Shown: positions 27,074-34,972 of the stretch, one piece after another
How the letters are laid out: every line of letters begins with the position of its first letter
Position numbering within the stretch: the stretch's first letter is position 1
Source: HLUCCA09 sp965277275
Lineage (GTDB): Bacteria > Pseudomonadota > Alphaproteobacteria > Rhodobacterales > Rhodobacteraceae
NCBI GenBank assembly: GCA_965277275.1
Contig: CBDICG010000001.1
Span: 1,111,184-1,175,183, forward strand
Reading direction: 5' to 3'
DNA: 64,000 nucleotides
Notes under the pieces: model-generated
What the model was told of the DNA's origin: nothing
The model's database searches: none
Seen by the model: only the letters and a program-made list of their open reading frames with translations
Position numbers and translations under genes: made by a program

Positions 27074-28474
27074 TCAGGCCGAGGGGTAGCAGAAGCTGTC
27101 CGTCGAACAGTCCCCGCCTTCGAGGCGGATCTGGTGGCTGCGGTAGCCCTCCGGGAACTCCACCCAGAAGCGCTCCTCGAGCGTGAGCCCGCCGCCCTTG
27201 CCGACATTGGCCATGACCATCGCCGCCCCGCCTTCGCCGGGGTAGAACTGGTCGTCCCACGTAGAGTAGAGCGAGTTCGTCCAGTAGACGCGCTTGCCGT
27301 CGCGGCTGATCTCGACCATCTGCGGCCCGTAGCCAAAGGTCTTGCCGTTGGGATGCGGGGTTTTCTTGACGATGCCGCCGATCTCGACCTTCCCGGCGAG
27401 CTTGGGGTTCATCGGGTCGGACACATCGTACTGGTGCATCTCGCCGGTGCCCCAGCACGCCACGTAGAGGAACTGATCGTCGAGGCTGAGGTCGATGTCG
27501 GTCACCAGCGGGGGAACGGCCCCGAAGCCCTTCAGCAGCTCCGGCAGGTCATCGGCATCCGCGGGCTGCGGATCGATGGTGATCGTTTTCTTGGCCTCGA
27601 ACGTGCCATCGTCGTTCTGCCACCATGTGAAGATCGCGCCTTGCAGGTTGGTCGTGTCGACCACCACGCCGCAGAACCCGTGCCGTTTGACCGGATCATG
27701 CGCGGGCCGGATCTCCAGCGCCATCTGGTGGTTGGCACCGAGGTCGATGGTCTGGACGTTCTTGCGTTCGCGCAGGTTCCAGAAGTGGATCTTGTGCCCG
27801 TACTTGTTGGAGAGAAGATCCTCCGCGACGATTCCGTTCTCGAACTGCGGAGGCAAGCCCCATTCGGAGCTGACCATGTAGTCGCGCGGCAGGTTCCACC
27901 AGAAATCGTAGTGCTTGTCCTGCTCGCCGCGGTCCATTTCGTAGCGGCCGAGGATGTCGAACGTCTCGCAGTCGAGAATGAAGATCCCCGGAGGGCCATC
28001 GGTGCCGTCTTCGCCGCCGCCCCCTAGTGTCGAAACGTAGATGCCCTCGGGCCCGCAATGGATGGTGTGGGGGCGGGAATAGCCGGTCTTGGAGAACACC
28101 TCTTCGGGTTCGATGATCTTGTGGATCTTGGCCTTCAGCGGCTCTTTCACGTCGATCACGTAGATACGGGACGAGCGGATGCCCGGAATGATCAGGTAGC
28201 GGCGCTCCAGAAAGGCGTGACCGCTCAGCGGCGACAGCGAGGAAGAGCAGGCGTTCCAGCCAAAATGGTGAAACTCGTCGCCGGTGTTGGGCATGATGAC
28301 ACTGTGGACGATCTGTCCATAGGTCTCTGACGACGGGTTCACGTCGACAACGGCGAGCCCATCGGGTTGCGAGCCATCCGGGCTGAGCATGAGCGTGAAG
28401 GCGAGGTTTTCAACCGGCCCCTCCATCGCAAGCTTTGCGGATGGATAGAATGTCGGATCTGGTCTCAGGTTCAT
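27074..28474 (-). CDS. mtoX: SBP56-family methanethiol oxidase
   Basis: A 466-residue protein of the selenium-binding protein 56 family. Members include bacterial methanethiol oxidase, which turns methanethiol into formaldehyde, sulfide and hydrogen peroxide and contains copper. Family hallmarks are FHHFGWNACSSS near residue 70, GYSRPHTIHCGPEG, HYDFWWNLPRDYMVSSEWG, VYWTNSLYSTWDDQFYP and the ending DCSTDSFCYPSA. GGGAGG precedes the ATG. No signal peptide is apparent, unlike some characterised enzymes, so it may act in the cytoplasm. It follows dmdA in the same direction, fitting disposal of methanethiol from DMSP demethylation. The substrate is inferred from the context. Confidence 0.85.
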   Translation of the reverse strand: MNLRPDPTFYPSAKLAMEGPVENLAFTLMLSPDGSQPDGLAVVDVNPSSETYGQIVHSVIMPNTGDEFHHFGWNACSSSLSPLSGHAFLERRYLIIPGIRSSRIYVIDVKEPLKAKIHKIIEPEEVFSKTGYSRPHTIHCGPEGIYVSTLGGGGEDGTDGPPGIFILDCETFDILGRYEMDRGEQDKHYDFWWNLPRDYMVSSEWGLPPQFENGIVAEDLLSNKYGHKIHFWNLRERKNVQTIDLGANHQMALEIRPAHDPVKRHGFCGVVVDTTNLQGAIFTWWQNDDGTFEAKKTITIDPQPADADDLPELLKGFGAVPPLVTDIDLSLDDQFLYVACWGTGEMHQYDVSDPMNPKLAGKVEIGGIVKKTPHPNGKTFGYGPQMVEISRDGKRVYWTNSLYSTWDDQFYPGEGGAAMVMANVGKGGGLTLEERFWVEFPEGYRSHQIRLEGGDCSTDSFCYPSA

Positions 28475-28537
28475 GGTGTCCTCCCTATGGTTGCCGCGAA
28501 AGCAAGAACCGGCGCGAAGTGTGCGCGCCGGTTCTGC

Positions 28538-29647
28538 CTAGTTCCAAAACTTCTCGTAGACGGTGGCCCCGCGTGGCCCATCCGGCCCCAGCGCGGTCAA
28601 CTCGCTGCCCTCGTCCCAGTGCGTCATCCGCACCATGCCGATGGAAACGTTGGTCTGAAAATCCGGGGACCATGCCGCGGATGAGATACGGCCAACCAGC
28701 TTGTTGCGGTCCATGAGCGGCCAGTAGCGGTCGCAGGGTCCGATCGGGCCGCCGTCGATGGCGATGGCGCGGATCTGTTGTACCGGACCTTCCTTGGCCA
28801 CGCGCAGCAGCGCGTCCCGCCCGATACAGCCGATGGCCGTCTGGGTGTTGCAGAACCGGCCAAGACCGCATTCGTGCGGGGTGTTGTCGTCGGTCATGTC
28901 GTTGCCGTAGGACAGCAAACCGCTCTCGACCCGTTCGATCCCGTTCGGGCACCCGGCATGAACATCGAAGTCCTTGCCCGCCTCCATGAGCGCATTCCAT
29001 AAAGGCATGCCGAGATGCGCGCCCTCGACATAGATCTCGAAGCCGCCCTGCTTGGAATAGCCGGACCGCGCCACAACAAGGTGCGTGCCCTGGAATTCGA
29101 GGTAGGCGAAACGGAAGAAACGGATGTCGCGCACCTGCTCCCCGAAGACGCGCGCCATCAGGTCGTCAGACCGCGGCCCCTGCACTGCAAGTGGCGAGAC
29201 GTCCGGCTCGTCGATCAGAACGTCGAGCCGGTAGCCAAAGGCCAGCCCCTTGATCCAGTAGAGCAGGTCGCTGTCGGCCAGCGAGATCCACCAGCGATTC
29301 TCGTCGAGCTTGACGGCCACGGGGTCGTTCAGCATCCCGCCCGTCTCGTCGACAACGGGAATGTAGTAGCACTGACCCGGCAGCATCGCGCGCAGATCGC
29401 GCGGAGTGAGCAGCTGCACGAGGCGCCCGGCATCCGGGCCGCGCAGCTCAACCTGGCGCTCGCAAGACACATCCCAAACCTGCACCGCCGATTTGAGATG
29501 GCGGTAATCCTCCTCGATCGAGCGAAAGACCGTTGGCAGAAGCATGTGATTGTAGACCGTATAGGCCTTGACCCCGGCGGCCTCGACGCCTTCGGAGAAC
29601 GGTGTCCGCCGCAGGCGGCGCGAGGGTGACAGCATCGCCATTCCCAT
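28538..29647 (-). CDS. dmdA: Dimethylsulfoniopropionate demethylase
   Basis: A 369-residue tetrahydrofolate-dependent enzyme of the GcvT fold. It moves one methyl of DMSP to THF and leaves methylmercaptopropionate. Strong DmdA hallmarks are SPSRRLRRTPF near the N-terminus, AYTVYNHMLLPTVF, VWDVSCERQVEL, ARSGYSKQGGFEIY and GAGCP-like HAGCPNGIERVES. The length equals that of the SAR11 enzyme as I recall it. AAGGAG lies eight to nine bases before the ATG at 29647, which overlaps the dmdB stop (TGATG). It is the central gene of the cluster and indicates a marine DMSP user. Confidence 0.93.
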   Translation of the reverse strand: MGMAMLSPSRRLRRTPFSEGVEAAGVKAYTVYNHMLLPTVFRSIEEDYRHLKSAVQVWDVSCERQVELRGPDAGRLVQLLTPRDLRAMLPGQCYYIPVVDETGGMLNDPVAVKLDENRWWISLADSDLLYWIKGLAFGYRLDVLIDEPDVSPLAVQGPRSDDLMARVFGEQVRDIRFFRFAYLEFQGTHLVVARSGYSKQGGFEIYVEGAHLGMPLWNALMEAGKDFDVHAGCPNGIERVESGLLSYGNDMTDDNTPHECGLGRFCNTQTAIGCIGRDALLRVAKEGPVQQIRAIAIDGGPIGPCDRYWPLMDRNKLVGRISSAAWSPDFQTNVSIGMVRMTHWDEGSELTALGPDGPRGATVYEKFWN

Positions 29648-31257
29648 CAGCCCATCTCCTTGACGCGTTGGCGCAGTTCGAACTTCTGGATCTTGCCGGT
29701 CGCGGTCTTGGGAAGCTCCGCAAAGACAACCGACTTCGGCGTCTTGAAGCCCGCCAGATGCTCCTTGCAGAAGGCAATGATGTTGTCGGCATCTTCCGTG
29801 GCCCCCGGTCGCAGCTCCACGAAGGCACATGGCGCCTCGCCCCACTTCGGGTGCGGCCGCGCGACGACGGCGGCGGTCTGCACGTCGGGGTGACGATAGA
29901 GCACGGCCTCCACCTCCACCGAAGAGACGTTTTCGCCGCCCGAGATGATCACGTCCTTCAGGCGGTCGCGGACCTGGATATACCCGTCCGGATAGACCAC
30001 AGCCGCGTCGCCGGACCAGAAATAGCCGTCCGTCATCGCTTCGCCGGTGGCGTCCGCGTTCTTGTAATAGCCCTTCATGACGGTGTTGCCCCGGATCGCG
30101 ATTTCGCCCTGTGTCTCGCCATCGTGCGGCACGGGCTGGCCGGTCGCGCGGTCGATGACCGTGACCTCTTCGACCATCGGCAGCGAGACACCCTGGCGGG
30201 CGCGTTGCGCCGCCTGCGTGGCTTGGTCGAGGTCCGCCCAGCTGTCGCGCGGCAGGCATTGGGAAATGTGGCCGTAGGTCTCTGTCAGCCCGTAGACATG
30301 CATCACCTCCATGCCCAGCGCGGCCATCCGCTCCAGAATGGCGGGGGGTGGCGGGGCGCCCGCCGTCATCACCTGAAGCGCAGGCGAGAACGCCTCCTTC
30401 GGAGCGGCGTCGCTCTCGGCCAGCATTTGCAGGACAACCGGCGCCGCGCCGAAATGAGTCACCCCCTCGCGGGAGATCGCATCAAAGAGATCGGCAGGGG
30501 CGTTCGACGCGGGAAAGACCTTCGTACCGCCGAGGATGGCCATCATCCAGGGGTGGCCCCATCCGTTGCAGTGAAACATCGGCACCACGGACATGTAGAC
30601 CGGGTGATGCGGCATCTGCCACGCCGCCACCGTGCCCAGCGCCATCAGGTAGGCACCGCGGTGATGGTAAACGACGCCCTTGGGGCGGCCAGACGTACCG
30701 GACGTGTAGTTGAGCGCAATCGCCTGCCACTCGTCTGCAGGCAACCCGTCGCCCGGGATCGGGTCTGCGGCAAGCAGGTCGTCATAGGTCGTGGCCGACG
30801 TGGAAGGCGCGCCCGGAGCCGGGATCTCGATCACTTCGGGTGACCTGCTGGCCTGCTCCAGAGCCGCCTGCGCCAGCGGCATCAGATCGCTGGCCACGAT
30901 CAGAACGGCACTGTCGGAGTGATCGAGAATGTAGGCGATTGTCCCGACTTCGAGCCGGGTGTTGAGCGTCGAGAGCACGCCGCCGCTCATCGGCACGGCA
31001 AAGTGCAGCTCGGAGACCTCCGGCAGGTTGGGCGCGAGGACGGTCACCGTGTCCCCGATCCCGACCCCGCGGGCATTCAGCCCGCCCGCGATCCGGCGCG
31101 CGCGGGCATGAACCTCCGCCCAGGTCCGGCGCGTGTCACCCTGAGCGACGGCCATCTGATCACCGTGCACCGCCGCCGCCCGCGCCAGGAACGACACCGG
31201 GGACAGCGCAACGTGGTTGGCCGCGTGCGGCTCGAACGCATCGAAGTGCTCATGCAT
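29647..31257 (-). CDS. dmdB: Acyl-CoA synthetase, probably 3-methylmercaptopropionyl-CoA ligase
   Basis: A 536-residue AMP-forming ligase. The AMP-binding motif YTSGTSGRPKG is at residues 184-194, YGLTETYG and WSGDAAVVYPDGYIQVRDRLKD are in place, and the catalytic Lys of KTATGKIQK is near residue 522. In this position it should activate methylmercaptopropionate, the DmdA product, to its CoA ester. GGGAG precedes the ATG. It is translationally coupled to dmdA. Medium-chain or other short acids are alternative substrates. The next enzymes of the pathway, dmdC and dmdD, are not in the window. Confidence 0.85.
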   Translation of the reverse strand: MHEHFDAFEPHAANHVALSPVSFLARAAAVHGDQMAVAQGDTRRTWAEVHARARRIAGGLNARGVGIGDTVTVLAPNLPEVSELHFAVPMSGGVLSTLNTRLEVGTIAYILDHSDSAVLIVASDLMPLAQAALEQASRSPEVIEIPAPGAPSTSATTYDDLLAADPIPGDGLPADEWQAIALNYTSGTSGRPKGVVYHHRGAYLMALGTVAAWQMPHHPVYMSVVPMFHCNGWGHPWMMAILGGTKVFPASNAPADLFDAISREGVTHFGAAPVVLQMLAESDAAPKEAFSPALQVMTAGAPPPPAILERMAALGMEVMHVYGLTETYGHISQCLPRDSWADLDQATQAAQRARQGVSLPMVEEVTVIDRATGQPVPHDGETQGEIAIRGNTVMKGYYKNADATGEAMTDGYFWSGDAAVVYPDGYIQVRDRLKDVIISGGENVSSVEVEAVLYRHPDVQTAAVVARPHPKWGEAPCAFVELRPGATEDADNIIAFCKEHLAGFKTPKSVVFAELPKTATGKIQKFELRQRVKEMG

Positions 31258-31268
31258 GGCCGCGCTCC

Positions 31269-31898
31269 CTACTTTGGCCCGCGCCAGTCGATCTGGCAGA
31301 TTTCCGCGGATCGTCCCTCAAAGTCCCAGACCCGGCCAAACGCGCGCACGCGGCCTTTGGTGGCCGTCGCGACGGTGATGTCGGAGCCCATCCAGTAGTC
31401 GGAGTTGGTGATCGTCGTTTCCTTGCCGGCGGCGTTGGTGACGGGCACAACCTCGCCCTGGATCTTCTTGCCGACTGTCAGGCGGCGGGCGTTGCCTTCG
31501 GTCTCGAAGCTCACGGGTGCGCGCTCGGCCCCGATGAACTCACTCACCAGCACACCGAAAAGGCCGGTTGTGCCCCGGGCCTCGCCGCTGAAGATCGCTT
31601 CGAGGCCCGCATAGGCGTGATCGCCCGCGCGGTCGTCGATGAAGACAGCCGCCTTCCAGTTCCCGCGCGCCATCATGCCCGGGATCTCGATCAGGAGCCC
31701 CACGTTGAGGCCCGAAAGATCCGTGTCGCCGTAGGCGCCCTCGTCGATCCGGACGCCCCCCCATGTCTGGCAATGGCCCTCGGTGGGGGGATGCTTGCCG
31801 AGGCTGACAACGCAGGGGCAAAACACCGTGCAATTGCAGTTGAGGATAAGCTCCCCCTTGATTGTCCAGTCGGGGATGCTGCGCGCGTCCAGTGCCAT
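31269..31898 (-). CDS. DUF1326 Cys-rich protein, candidate metal-binding partner of the oxidase
   Basis: A 209-residue soluble protein. Its N-terminus carries a dense Cys cluster, NCNCTVFCPC (Cys 21, 23, 27, 29), and a further Cys43 in GHCQTWGG. This spacing suggests metal binding or redox chemistry. The rest (GLLIEIPGMMARGNW, FSGEARG, WMGSDITVA) fits the DUF1326 family. No signal peptide is seen. It lies 11 bases upstream of dmdB and 19 bases after the DUF2182 gene, so all are probably one transcript. A role in metallating the SBP56 oxidase is a hypothesis from context. Confidence 0.75.
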   Translation of the reverse strand: MALDARSIPDWTIKGELILNCNCTVFCPCVVSLGKHPPTEGHCQTWGGVRIDEGAYGDTDLSGLNVGLLIEIPGMMARGNWKAAVFIDDRAGDHAYAGLEAIFSGEARGTTGLFGVLVSEFIGAERAPVSFETEGNARRLTVGKKIQGEVVPVTNAAGKETTITNSDYWMGSDITVATATKGRVRAFGRVWDFEGRSAEICQIDWRGPK

Positions 31899-31917
31899 GT
31901 CTTGGTCTTCCTTTCGT

Positions 31918-32670
31918 TCAGATCAGCGGCAGGGCAAGGCCCGCTGCGATCAGGGCGGCCCCGAGCGGTCGCGTGATCGGGCGGCCGATATCGGGGAGTT
32001 TTTCGAGGGTCATGAGAAGCAGGGCGAGGCCCATGAAAGCGAGATTCATCGTGCCGCCGACAAAGCCGAGCAGCATCAGCGCCCAGCAACAGCCCACGCA
32101 ATCGAGCCCCATCCGGAGGCCCATGCGATACGGCCCTTCTGCCCAGTGCTGCATGAAGAACGTCAGCGGCGCGCGGCAGCGAGAGAGGCACGCCTCCTTG
32201 AGTGGCGTGAACTGGTAGAGCCCCGCGCCGACCAGAAGCGCAATTGTCAGCGGAAGAGAGACGCTCTGACCGAGGCTCCCGATCAGACCAAGATCATAAA
32301 GGGTCACTTGCGCCATCGCCGCAGCCACAGAGAAGCCGAACCAGACCGTTAGGTACCCGCCCACGAGGGTGCCGAGGCGCGTTTCGGTGGCATGGGAGAG
32401 ATCATCATAGGTGGTGAAGGCGGGAATCGCCGTCGGCGCCATCATCGCCGCGCTCATCAGCGCCCACATCGCGAAGGCCGCGCCCACGCCGGACGCGCCG
32501 AGCACCCCGCCGCAGATCAGCTCGATCAGCGAAGCGCCGTAGGTGGCTTCGAGCGCGCGCAACTCCGCAGGCACAGCCATCGCGAAGAGCAGCGCCCAGG
32601 ATAGCCCAAGGCCAGCAAAAAAAAGGATCCAATGGGGACGCCGCAGCGACCGCATCCGACGTGCTAGCAT
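31918..32670 (-). CDS. DUF2182 integral membrane protein with Cys/Met clusters
   Basis: A 250-residue membrane protein. The ATG at 32670 is chosen because GGGAGGAGG sits five bases upstream. The longer frame to 32712 lacks a ribosome site. About seven helices are predicted by eye. Met residues 72, 76 and 77 line MWALMSAAMMAPTAIP. Cys pairs occur in KEACLSRC (161, 165) and LDCVGCC (191, 194, 195). DUF2182 is described as a predicted metal-binding membrane family. As first gene of the cluster, next to the Cys-rich DUF1326 protein, it may move copper or another metal. That is inference. Confidence 0.78.
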   Translation of the reverse strand: MLARRMRSLRRPHWILFFAGLGLSWALLFAMAVPAELRALEATYGASLIELICGGVLGASGVGAAFAMWALMSAAMMAPTAIPAFTTYDDLSHATETRLGTLVGGYLTVWFGFSVAAAMAQVTLYDLGLIGSLGQSVSLPLTIALLVGAGLYQFTPLKEACLSRCRAPLTFFMQHWAEGPYRMGLRMGLDCVGCCWALMLLGFVGGTMNLAFMGLALLLMTLEKLPDIGRPITRPLGAALIAAGLALPLI

Positions 32671-32728
32671 AGCCTCCTCCCAAAGCGCAGCCAGCTTAAG
32701 GCTTGATTGCAAATTGCCTGACGTTTAA

Positions 32729-32739
32729 TTGTCTGACAA
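32729..32739. promoter_or_regulatory. GntR/FadR-type operator abutting the regulator start
   Basis: TTGTCTGACAA is a perfect inverted repeat (TTGTC-T-GACAA) of the FadR-subfamily type. It ends at the base before the regulator ATG. A related half-conserved copy, TTGCCTGACG, lies 15 bases upstream (32714-32723). Binding should affect both divergent transcripts. Confidence 0.65.
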
Positions 32740-33483
32740 ATGAAAAATGCATCCCGATCCAAAAAGCGTCCGGACTTGCCGGCGCAGATCGCCAAAGCCC
32801 TGCGTGACGCCATTTTGTCGGGCGAACTCGATGTCGACGACAGGTTGCCGTCCGAGGCTGATCTGGCCGATCTCTACAACGTCTCCCGCCCGACCGTGCG
32901 CGAAGCCCTCAAGCGCCTCGCGGCGCAATCCCTGATTCGGACAGAGCGGGGCGCGTTCGGCGGCGCCTTCGTGCGGCGGCTCTCCTACGAGGAAGCCCGC
33001 GACCAGCACGTGACCACCTCGACGCTGCTCCTTTCCATCAACGAGATCGGGTTCGAGGTGGCGTGCGAGGCGCGCTACGCGCTGGAGATGTCCTGCACAC
33101 CGCTCGCCTGCACCCGGCGCACCGAAGAGACGCTGCAGGCGATGCGCGCGGAGATCGCGCGGCAGGGCGGCGCGGGTCTGAGCGACGAAGCGTTCTGCGC
33201 CTCGGATGTCTCGCTGCATCGCCACCTTGTTGATGCGGCCGGCAATCCGATTCTGTCCTACCAGCTGGCCGGGGCCGTGGAATCCATGCAGCCCCTGATG
33301 AACATGATCACCTACACCGCACGATCCCGAGAACGCATCGTGGACATGCACACGCAGCTGGTGAGCGCGCTCGATGCGCGGGCGCCCTCACGCGCCAATG
33401 CGATCCTCGCCGATCTCGAGGTCTACACCCTCGAGCTGTGGCGCGGCGTGCAGGTTCTGCGATCGCAGCGCACCCCCACCTGA
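32740..33483 (+). CDS. GntR-family (FadR/FCD) regulator of the DMSP cluster
   Basis: A 247-residue regulator. The winged helix-turn-helix spans residues 15-75 (RLPSEADLADLYNVSRPTVREALKRL). The C-terminal FCD domain has the metal/ligand pattern with FCASDVSLHRHLVDAAGNP and THTQLV-like DMHTQLVSAL. It is divergent from the DUF2182-DUF1326-dmdB-dmdA-mtoX genes. In other roseobacters a GntR protein (DmdR) represses dmdA in response to a DMSP catabolite, so a similar role is likely here. No ribosome site precedes the ATG, which lies right against the operator. Confidence 0.85.
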   Translation: MKNASRSKKRPDLPAQIAKALRDAILSGELDVDDRLPSEADLADLYNVSRPTVREALKRLAAQSLIRTERGAFGGAFVRRLSYEEARDQHVTTSTLLLSINEIGFEVACEARYALEMSCTPLACTRRTEETLQAMRAEIARQGGAGLSDEAFCASDVSLHRHLVDAAGNPILSYQLAGAVESMQPLMNMITYTARSRERIVDMHTQLVSALDARAPSRANAILADLEVYTLELWRGVQVLRSQRTPT

Positions 33484-33828
33484 TCCGGCGGCGGAGCGCG
33501 GCGTGCAACCCCGCAAGCCAAACACAATGAATACCCCCTGCGGGAGGCCCCATGGCTGGCACGGTCGGCTCACAGCGCCTGGCCCGGTATCCCTGATACG
33601 CGATCCAGTCGGGCGGGCGGCAAGAGGCGTTGTCCGTCTTGCCCGCGAGAGAGCCTCCGCCGCTCGGGGCTGCCGCTCGTCGTGCCGGTGACGCAAGGCG
33701 CGCCGACCGGCGTCGCAAGCAGCAGGTAGCGCACCAAACGCCAGCAGACGTCACAAGGTGGCTTGCCTCGCGCCCTCCCAGTCGCAATACCCGCGCCCAC
33801 AGGGAGCCGTGGTGCACGAGGAGATCCG
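33484..33828. other. 345-base stretch without a recognised gene
   Basis: Lies between the GntR gene and the aquaporin gene. No protein-like frame, RNA gene or clear promoter was seen, apart from the aquaporin ribosome site (AGGAGA) at its end. Confidence 0.5.
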
Positions 33829-34497
33829 ATGACGCTTGCACGCAGACTGGTGGCCGAATGGCTCGGCACGTTTTCGCTTCTGGCCACGGTTGTGGGCTCC
33901 GGGATCATGGCGGAGCGACTTTCGGACGGGAACGTGGCGATCGCGCTTCTGGGCAACACGATACCGACGGGCGCGATCCTTGTCGTGCTCATCACCGTTT
34001 TCGGCCCGATCTCGGGCGCGCATTTTAATCCGGCGGTGACGCTTTCCTTTTCGCTCCGTCGCGAGATCCCGCTGCCGGAGGCGGGCGCCTACGTGATCGT
34101 GCAGATCGCTGGCGGCATCGTGGGCGTGCTCGCGGCCCACGTCATGTTCGAGCACCCCTTCTTCGATCCCTCGACAACGGCCCGGACGGGAATGGGGCAA
34201 TGGGCGGGAGAGTTCGTTGCCACGTTCGGCCTTGTGGGCACCATCCTTGCTTGCCTGAAGGCCCGGCCGACCTTTGTCCCGATGGCGGTCGGCCTCTATA
34301 TCACGGCCGCCTACTGGTTCACGTCATCGACGTCTTTTGCCAATCCGGCCGTGACGATTGCACGTGGATTCTCGGATACCTTCGCGGGGATCGCGCCGAC
34401 AGACGTGGCCGCCTTCATCGTGGTCCAACTCGTTGCGGCAGTGCTCGCCACATGGTTCTTCGGATGGCTGCTGAAGGACGAGCCGGGCGCCGTTTAG
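33829..34497 (+). CDS. Aquaporin-family (MIP) channel
   Basis: A 222-residue channel. The two half-helix motifs are HFNPAVTLSF near residue 65 and the second NPA in FANPAVTIARGF near residue 180, followed by SDTFAGI. Six hydrophobic helices surround them. AGGAGA precedes the ATG by six bases. The second loop resembles that of AqpS-type channels found in arsenic operons, but no ars gene is nearby, so water, glycerol or a metalloid are all possible. Confidence 0.9.
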   Translation: MTLARRLVAEWLGTFSLLATVVGSGIMAERLSDGNVAIALLGNTIPTGAILVVLITVFGPISGAHFNPAVTLSFSLRREIPLPEAGAYVIVQIAGGIVGVLAAHVMFEHPFFDPSTTARTGMGQWAGEFVATFGLVGTILACLKARPTFVPMAVGLYITAAYWFTSSTSFANPAVTIARGFSDTFAGIAPTDVAAFIVVQLVAAVLATWFFGWLLKDEPGAV

Positions 34498-34972
34498 TAT
34501 CCCGACAACGCCATACGACCAGGGCATCGAGGGCAAGGCGCCTTCGCCTCCTCCGTCATCGCGCTGGAGCGGAGCCGGTATTGCGCCCAGATCGACAGCG
34601 TATCCGGCTGCGTCCGCCGCCTGAACGTCTGGCACGAGGCACGCGTCAGCGCAGGGCTGACCCGCCGGAACGCTCCGCCGCACGGTGAACCGCGATGCGC
34701 CCCACGGCCGCCCTGCAATCGCGACTTGCCCGGTGACAACAGCGCCCCGACAGACGGCTGCGGCCATGCCCCTACCCTGCACAAGCAACGCGGCGACAAA
34801 GCCACGGGATACGCGATGCTGACCATCGGCCCAACACAGAACGCCGACCGGAACGGCTCTTGCGGGCCTGGGGCAGAACCGCCCAACTCGCCAGATCAAG
34901 ATGGACAGGTCGGGCGCAAGGCCACATCGTCGCACAATGGACAAGCGTTCCAAAGACGCGGCAGACGGTCCT
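34498..34972. other. 475-base stretch upstream of hoxF
   Basis: No convincing gene. It must hold the promoter of the hox cluster. The only regulatory resemblance is TGGCACG at 34630 with GC ten bases after the GG, but the -12 part does not match a sigma-54 promoter. Confidence 0.45.

Noticed and set aside
34629..34645. Sigma-54-like promoter before the hox cluster
   Set aside because: TGGCACG and the GG-N10-GC spacing are present, but the -12 element reads ACGC rather than TTGC, and it lies more than 300 bases from hoxF.
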